From CAZNFR01 sp964572225 (lineage in GTDB: Bacteria > Bacteroidota > Bacteroidia > Bacteroidales > GCA-2748055): 19,110 bases of DNA. This document shows positions 14,804-19,110 of the stretch, piece after piece (the first letter of the stretch is position 1; every line of letters begins with the position of its first letter). The stretch spans positions 1-19,110 of the forward strand of contig CAZNFR010000069.1 in assembly GCA_964572225.1 (NCBI GenBank), read 5' to 3'. The notes under the pieces are model-generated. The model worked only from the letters and a program-made list of their open reading frames with translations. It was not told where the DNA came from and did not search any database. Position numbers and translations under genes: made by a program.

Positions 14804-15034
14804 CTAGTCCCTGAATTCACAATACCAGCCCCAATCTTCATAATCCCAGATAAAATCGTCAACCAGTCGGGCATCATCACTGCAAAAGGAGACATCTCCC
14901 GGTCCCAGGGTGAAGATCGGTCTGTATTCCCAGCAAACTGCACAGTATTCATGCCTCTCGCAGGATGTAAGAAAGAACATGAGCACAAATATTAACGGGA
15001 TGATATTTCTTCTAATAAATCTATATAGTTTCAT
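14804..15034 (-). CDS. Small cysteine-rich lipoprotein
   Basis: A 76-residue protein with a basic N-terminus, a hydrophobic stretch (residues 10-23) and a lipobox FFLTSC, so C25 should be lipid-modified and the protein anchored to the outer or inner membrane. The mature part of about 50 residues has four more cysteines (C31, C34, C51, C72), two of them in a CAVC motif, and many acidic and aromatic residues (DDFIWDYEDWGWYCEF). This could form disulfides or bind a metal. The start at 15034 gives MKLYRFIRRN. A frame extending to 15133 was rejected because its first 33 residues do not look like a signal sequence and would bury the lipobox. No family is recognised. It lies 180 bases upstream of the GH36 gene on the same strand and divergent from the membrane protein at 15166. 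Confidence 0.65.
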   Translation of the reverse strand: MKLYRFIRRNIIPLIFVLMFFLTSCERHEYCAVCWEYRPIFTLGPGDVSFCSDDARLVDDFIWDYEDWGWYCEFRD

Positions 15035-15138
15035 GATTTTGTGATTTTGGGTTCCTGAGATACATTTCAAATTCCGGGCCGAAAACTGAAGAACCTCCAA
15101 AACCCTGTCCTGATTATCAGGAAACCCTTTCAAATTCT

Positions 15139-15146
15139 TATCTTTG
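15139..15146 (+). promoter_or_regulatory. Candidate -7 promoter box
   Basis: TATCTTTG is an exact match to the Bacteroidetes -7 consensus TAnnTTTG and lies 19 bases before the ATG at 15166. Transcription would start near 15153, giving a leader of about a dozen bases. No good TTTG is seen at the right upstream distance, so the call rests on the -7 box alone. Confidence 0.4.
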
Positions 15147-15165
15147 GAAAAAATCAGTTTTTTGC

Positions 15166-15597
15166 ATGCTTATTAAATATCAGCGACTTTTTGGAGTTAT
15201 CAGAATAATAGCGGGCCTTATCTTCTTTATTTATCCTATACGATATTCCCTGACTGCAGAACACACCCTGCAGGAAGACCGGGTAAGATGGCTGTTTGTT
15301 TTATTCTTTTTCACGGTATACGCCATTTCGGCTGTCCGTAACGGTATCCGGGAAATCAACCGGGAAATGCCTCACTTTAATCTTTTGCGATTTTTCGAAG
15401 CATCCATGAACGGATTTGTTTCGGCCTACCTGCTTATCGTTCTGTTTACGGCAAAGTTAAACGGGTATGCCCAGTTTTTCCTTTTTATTCTTACAGCTAT
15501 ACTGATCCTTTCTATGGTGAGGGATGTGAGAATGATCAGTCTGCAATATTATGACAAAAGAAAAAAGGCCCATGAAAAACAAAACCATGAAAAATAA
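15166..15597 (+). CDS. Small four-helix inner-membrane protein, unknown function
   Basis: A 143-residue protein with four predicted membrane helices (about 8-26, 42-60, 76-95 and 102-120) and a very basic, charged C-terminal tail (KKAHEKQNHEK). The loops are short. No catalytic motif and no known family are recognised. It is followed after 51 bases by the Dabb lipoprotein gene, so the two are probably co-transcribed from the promoter box just upstream. The repeated CATGAAA at its end gives several ATGs near the next gene but no clear extra start. Confidence 0.7.
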   Translation: MLIKYQRLFGVIRIIAGLIFFIYPIRYSLTAEHTLQEDRVRWLFVLFFFTVYAISAVRNGIREINREMPHFNLLRFFEASMNGFVSAYLLIVLFTAKLNGYAQFFLFILTAILILSMVRDVRMISLQYYDKRKKAHEKQNHEK

Positions 15598-15648
15598 GCC
15601 ATGAAACCTCCCCTTGATCAGAAACCTGAATATCCAAATACAAAGAAA

Positions 15649-16032
15649 ATGAAAGCTAAATTGACGCTTACCGGATTGCTGGCACTGACTTTATTGTCGT
15701 GCGTCCCAGACCCTCCCGCCGACCAGAATGTTTTTGTGCACACCGTCTTTTTCTGGTTAAAACCCGGGCTAACTCCTGAGGACAAAGCGGCATTCGAAAA
15801 GGGACTTGAAAATCTTGGAAAAGCTTCTACCATAAAGAGTTATGAGTACGGAGTACCGGCAGGCACTTCGCGGGATGTAGTGGATAATTCATACGATTAT
15901 GCCTGGATTGTCAGATTCGATAACGCTGAAGATCAGGAACTTTACCAGACCGACCCCATACATCTTGAGTTTATTGATAAATTTAGTCATCTTTGGTCCA
16001 GGGTCCTCGTATACGACACCCTGATAAAGTAA
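15649..16032 (+). CDS. Dabb-domain (stress-responsive A/B barrel) lipoprotein
   Basis: A 127-residue lipoprotein. Signal and lipobox are TLTGLLALTLLSC (lipid Cys C18), then a Dabb-type ferredoxin-like domain: VFVHTVFFWLKPG, IKSYEYGVPAGTSRDVVDNSYDYAWIVRF and DPIHLEFIDKFSHLW, all characteristic. Dabb proteins are dimeric alpha/beta barrels of mostly unknown biochemical role; some bind haem or small hydrophobic molecules. Export as a lipoprotein puts this one in the envelope, which is less usual than the cytoplasmic forms but seen in Bacteroidetes. The start at 15649 was chosen because an upstream in-frame ATG (15601) would add 16 polar residues ahead of the signal. Confidence 0.82.
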   Translation: MKAKLTLTGLLALTLLSCVPDPPADQNVFVHTVFFWLKPGLTPEDKAAFEKGLENLGKASTIKSYEYGVPAGTSRDVVDNSYDYAWIVRFDNAEDQELYQTDPIHLEFIDKFSHLWSRVLVYDTLIK

Positions 16033-16056
16033 GGTATCCTTTACCCCCTCATAGGG

Positions 16057-16075
16057 AAAACATTCAGGGTGTTTT
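16057..16075 (+). terminator. Weak hairpin with T run after the Dabb gene
   Basis: AAAACA (16057-16062) can pair with TGTTTT (16070-16075), running into TTTTTG. The stem has one G-C pair, so it is a weak terminator candidate at best. It is the only such structure between this gene and the next one. Confidence 0.22.
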
Positions 16076-16140
16076 TGTAACTTGATTGCCATTAAATCGT
16101 AATCCCCTGATAAACAGGATTCATCTAAACCTGACCCATT

Positions 16141-16767
16141 ATGAAAGACGCATTTTACAAACTCAAATGGATAAGAACCGGCTCTGTTTCAGGGATCATT
16201 GCGGCCGGCCTCTATCCTCTGATCCTTTATGTAAAATTGCCAGAGATCATCGCTCTGGGTTTCAACTTTGCATTCGGTCTAAGTCTGGCTTTGTGCACCT
16301 ATTCAATCTATCTTTTCTCCGACATGAACCGCAAAAGTGTGATCAATGATGTGGCGGCTGCTACAGGAATCTTTGCTGCTTTTATATTCATCCTCAGCTC
16401 AGCGGTCAATCTGTCTCTGTTATCCCCCCTGGAAGGGGTGCTTGTACAGGGAAACCAGGAATTTACCTATACACTTACCAGCAGGATTCACCGAGGAATG
16501 GATTTTCTTTGGAATATCCTTTTTGCATCCTCTCTTTTCCTGTATAGTCTTAACGTATACTCCCATCCAAAATTGGGAAAAGCGATCACATTTCTGGGAA
16601 TTCTGATCGCGTTAATTATCTCCGGTCTATACCTCTACTTTTTCCCCTACAGTCCGCAAAGTCAGGGATTACCTGCTACCAGTTCCTTAACACCCGTCTG
16701 GCATTTTGTGGTTTCCCTACTGATGATCTTCTCCGGAAAATGGATCTCAGAAAATATTAAAAATTAA
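16141..16767 (+). CDS. Six-helix inner-membrane protein, unknown function
   Basis: A 208-residue hydrophobic protein with about six membrane helices (near 13-30, 37-59, 71-95, 121-139, 147-168 and 183-199), separated by short loops. One longer loop (about 97-117, LEGVLVQGNQEFTYTLTSRIHRGMD) may face the periplasm. No conserved motif or family is recognised; the general pattern resembles small uncharacterised membrane proteins of Bacteroidetes. It stands 108 bases after the Dabb lipoprotein gene and 136 bases before the M20 gene, all on the plus strand, so operon membership cannot be settled by spacing. Confidence 0.7.
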   Translation: MKDAFYKLKWIRTGSVSGIIAAGLYPLILYVKLPEIIALGFNFAFGLSLALCTYSIYLFSDMNRKSVINDVAAATGIFAAFIFILSSAVNLSLLSPLEGVLVQGNQEFTYTLTSRIHRGMDFLWNILFASSLFLYSLNVYSHPKLGKAITFLGILIALIISGLYLYFFPYSPQSQGLPATSSLTPVWHFVVSLLMIFSGKWISENIKN

Positions 16768-16903
16768 TTTTTTCCTGAAAAGCTGTTTTTATTAGTGCTA
16801 TATTGTTAGTTTTAAACCCGGATCCAAAAAGACTTCTTGGCTTATTTCCGGCCGACAAACTCCATATTGTCATCTTGTTTAACCTAAATCCGGACTTATC
16901 CTT

Positions 16904-18079
16904 ATGGGAAATGATCCAAAATATACCGCTAATCTTACATCCCTGACCGATTTTCGCAGAGAAATGCACCGGTACCCCGAACTTTCCGGTTCGGAAAATG
17001 AGACGGTAGGGCGAATACAAAGGTATATTGACAAATATAAACCAGAGAAGATCTATTCCGAATTAGGAGGAAAAAGCATTGCCTTCGCCTTTAACACGGT
17101 CGATTTCGATCAAACCTTGATGTTTAGGGCAGATATGGATGCACTTCCCATTGAAGAAGAGTTAACCGTTCCTTATCGGTCGGTACACAAAGGGATTTCC
17201 CATAAATGCGGACACGATGGCCACACTGCCATCCTTCTGGGAATGGCCGACTATCTCCACCGGCACCCCCCGAAAAGACTAAGGGTTATCCTTTTATTCC
17301 AGGCAGAAGAAGAAACCGGTACCGGAGCCGAAAAGGTAGTTTCCCACGATAAATACCGGGAAATAAAACCCGATTACGTTTTTGGTCTGCATAACCTTCC
17401 TGGATTTCCCGGGCATAGTATCATTCTCAGAGACCAAACATTTGCTGCTGCTTCGGTAGGAATGATCATAAATCTGAAAGGCAGATCCACCCACGCGGGC
17501 CAGCCCGAAAAAGGCATCAATCCTTCGCAGTGTATTGCCGACCTGGTTTCATTTATTAATTCTGAAGTGAGCCGCTTTCGTCTTAACGACTTTCACCTGG
17601 TTACCCTGATTCATATCCGTATGGGTGAGGTCGCATTTGGAACCTCACCCGGTGAAGGCAGTCTGATGCTAACCCTAAGGGCTTTCAGGGACGAAGACAT
17701 GGATACTCTGAAGGAAAGAATCTCAAAAAAGACGGAAGAAACTTCAAAAAAGCATCGGCTTTCCTTCGATATTCGGTTTACAGAGGAATTTCCTGCCACG
17801 GTAAATCACAGCAGTGAGGCAGAATTACTGGAAGATTGTGCCCATGAACTGAATCTGAAGGTAAAGTACCCTGAAACAGCTTTCCGGTGGTCGGAAGATT
17901 TCGGGCATTACCTGAGAATCTCAAAGGGAGCATTCTTCGGACTGGGCGCAGGTGTTAACCTGCCCGATCTTCATAACCCGGACTATGACTTTCCGGATGA
18001 TATTATTCAAACCGGAATAGGAATGTTTACCTGCATTCTGCGAAAAATAGAAAAAAAATTATCTTCAAACCACAACTGA
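16904..18079 (+). CDS. M20-family amidohydrolase (N-acyl-amino-acid hydrolase type)
   Basis: A 391-residue cytoplasmic dinuclear metallohydrolase of the M20D type, related to IAA-amino-acid hydrolases and N-acetyl-amino-acid deacylases. Visible motifs: HRYPELSGSE near the N-terminus, FRADMDALPIEE (74-85), SHKCGHDGHTA (metal ligands C102 and H104), FQAEEETGTGA (E136 and E137, catalytic base and metal ligand), GLHN (H163), THAGQPEKGINP (H197, dimer-domain active-site loop) and LHNPDYDF (H357). All ligands are in place, so it should be active. Residues of about 183-290 form the small dimerisation domain. The exact acyl-amino-acid substrate is unknown. Its stop is 3 bases before the racemase-like gene, which suggests joint use of amino-acid derivatives, possibly D-amino acids or peptidoglycan products; that is inference. 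Confidence 0.93.
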   Translation: MGNDPKYTANLTSLTDFRREMHRYPELSGSENETVGRIQRYIDKYKPEKIYSELGGKSIAFAFNTVDFDQTLMFRADMDALPIEEELTVPYRSVHKGISHKCGHDGHTAILLGMADYLHRHPPKRLRVILLFQAEEETGTGAEKVVSHDKYREIKPDYVFGLHNLPGFPGHSIILRDQTFAAASVGMIINLKGRSTHAGQPEKGINPSQCIADLVSFINSEVSRFRLNDFHLVTLIHIRMGEVAFGTSPGEGSLMLTLRAFRDEDMDTLKERISKKTEETSKKHRLSFDIRFTEEFPATVNHSSEAELLEDCAHELNLKVKYPETAFRWSEDFGHYLRISKGAFFGLGAGVNLPDLHNPDYDFPDDIIQTGIGMFTCILRKIEKKLSSNHN

Positions 18080-18082
18080 TCA

Positions 18083-19110
18083 ATGCAAATGGGAACATCC
18101 CGACTTGAAATTTCGAAGAGTGCCATTCTTAACAACATTCAGTTTCTCAGGAACTACTTTGGTGAAAGTGTGAGTATTTCACCGGTAATAAAAGGTAATG
18201 CCTATGGTCATGGCATTGAAATCATGGTTCCCTTATTTGAAGAGGCAGGAATGGATTTTTTCTCGGTTTTTTCCTCCGATGAGGCCCGGCGCGCCGCTGG
18301 GGTGAAATCGGAAAAAAGCCGGATCATGATCATGGGGTATACCAATCCCGATGATCTTGAATGGGTAATGGATCAAGAAATTGAATTCTACGTGTCCAGT
18401 CTGCATTTTTTCAGGATTGTTTACCGTGAGGCCTGCCGTTTGAAAAGAACAGCAATCATTCACCTTGATCTCGAAACGGGAATGTACCGGACCGGACTCA
18501 CAAAATCCGAACTGGATGAAATTATCCGGATCCTAAAAACAGATCCCGGACACATCCAGATCCGGGGAATTACCACACATCTCGCCGGAGCTGAAAGTAT
18601 TGCCAACTACCTCAGGATCAACCAACAAATCAAGCTCTTCCATAAACGTGTAAAATATATCGAGAAAAAAGGGATCCCCTATGAAATAAAACATACGGCC
18701 AGTTCTGCCGCAGCCATGAGCTATCCAAGAAGCAGAATGGACCTTGTCAGAACTGGTATAATCTGCTATGGATACTGGCCCACCCGGGAAACGTTTATGC
18801 AGTATGTAAATGGAAAAACAGACAAATCCGATCCTCTTAAACGGGCGATTAGCTGGAGATCCTTTATTATGACCCTGAAAAGAGTACCTCAGGGTGAATT
18901 TGTAGGATATGGCTATAATTATCAGGCCCAGAGTGATATGCAAATTGCCCTTGTTCCGGTTGGTTATTCCAATGGTTACAGCCGGCAACTAAGTAACAAC
19001 GGCCACGTGCTGGTCAGAAACCATCGGGCAGATGTGATTGGATCGGTAAACATGAATATGATCCTCATCAACACCACCGAAATCGATCCTTTAGAAATCG
19101 ATGAAGAAGT
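18083..19110 (+). CDS. alr: Alanine-racemase-like PLP enzyme (3' end outside the window)
   Basis: At least 342 residues of a fold-III PLP enzyme, cut by the window end. The PLP lysine is K37 in SPVIKGNAYGHG. HLDLETGMYRTGL, the HTASSAAAM phosphate-site serine region, RTGIICYGYWP (arginine facing the pyridine nitrogen), VGYGYNYQA (catalytic tyrosine Y276) and VPVGYSNGYSR all fit alanine racemase. A conserved block is altered: where Alr normally has G-R-[VI]-x-M-D-[MQ], this protein has GSVNMNM (320-326), replacing Arg with S321 and Asp with N325. Many Bacteroidetes carry their main racemase fused to MurF, so this stand-alone copy may be a second enzyme with another amino-acid specificity. That is inference. 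It follows the M20 gene by 3 bases. Confidence 0.88.
   Translation, partial: MQMGTSRLEISKSAILNNIQFLRNYFGESVSISPVIKGNAYGHGIEIMVPLFEEAGMDFFSVFSSDEARRAAGVKSEKSRIMIMGYTNPDDLEWVMDQEIEFYVSSLHFFRIVYREACRLKRTAIIHLDLETGMYRTGLTKSELDEIIRILKTDPGHIQIRGITTHLAGAESIANYLRINQQIKLFHKRVKYIEKKGIPYEIKHTASSAAAMSYPRSRMDLVRTGIICYGYWPTRETFMQYVNGKTDKSDPLKRAISWRSFIMTLKRVPQGEFVGYGYNYQAQSDMQIALVPVGYSNGYSRQLSNNGHVLVRNHRADVIGSVNMNMILINTTEIDPLEIDEE

Noticed and set aside
14717..14995. 92-codon plus-strand frame between GH36 and the small lipoprotein
   Set aside because: It overlaps the lipoprotein gene, which has a convincing lipobox; the plus-strand frame has no such feature.
15565..15607. Threefold CATGAAA repeat at the end of the membrane protein gene
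   Set aside because: It is too short and imperfect to be more than chance A-rich sequence around Lys/His codons.
18533..18988. 151-codon minus-strand frame
   Set aside because: It lies entirely inside the racemase-like gene, whose conserved motifs cover the same bases.
1..19110. CRISPR arrays, tRNA or rRNA genes, phage or conjugation modules
   Set aside because: No regularly spaced repeats, tRNA cloverleaf, rRNA segment, integrase or transposase was seen on either strand. The only hint of a mobile element is the metY gap.

Overview
The window looks like a contig from a Bacteroidetes genome, most likely an anaerobic member assembled from short reads. The supporting signs are a SAM-I riboswitch ahead of an O-acetylhomoserine sulfhydrylase (metY) followed by metX, a TonB-dependent receptor with an N-terminal carboxypeptidase-regulatory-like domain, promoters of the Bacteroidetes type (TTTG, about 19 bases, TAnnTTTG), weak Shine-Dalgarno signals at most starts, and many small exported proteins and lipoproteins. 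A run of ten Ns marks a scaffold join inside metY.

Layout. Positions 1-3048 (+) hold a methionine-synthesis block: SAM-I riboswitch, a roughly 200-base leader with a possible 29-codon ORF, metY (interrupted at 1190-1232), a strong hairpin terminator, and metX. Positions 3055-5686 (-) hold a two-gene operon in which a TM1266-type '[FeFe]-hydrogenase system regulator' overlaps by 14 bases the start of a TonB-dependent receptor. Its promoter region (5730-5802) is packed with palindromes. Positions 5998-8321 (-) hold an exported protein of unknown function and a family-39-type glycosyltransferase broken by a small internal deletion. Position 8486 starts ppc (PEP carboxylase, +), whose Shine-Dalgarno sequence sits in a hairpin loop. 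Then come an outer-membrane barrel protein (+), a secreted GH36-like alpha-galactosidase (-), a tiny cysteine-rich lipoprotein (-), two small membrane proteins and a Dabb-domain lipoprotein (+), an M20 amidohydrolase and a stand-alone alanine-racemase-like gene that runs off the end (+).

How they fit together. metX activates homoserine and metY sulfhydrylates the product. The riboswitch upstream should shut metY when SAM is abundant, and the terminator may let metX be set separately. PEP carboxylase is anaplerotic. The M20 enzyme and the racemase-like protein are 3 bases apart and probably act on related amino-acid derivatives. The most interesting spot is the regulator/TonB-receptor operon with its dyad-dense promoter: it suggests metal or cofactor uptake tied to hydrogenase or redox state, although no hydrogenase gene lies in the window. 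Two genes (metY and the glycosyltransferase) are disrupted, and each disruption could be biological or an assembly error.
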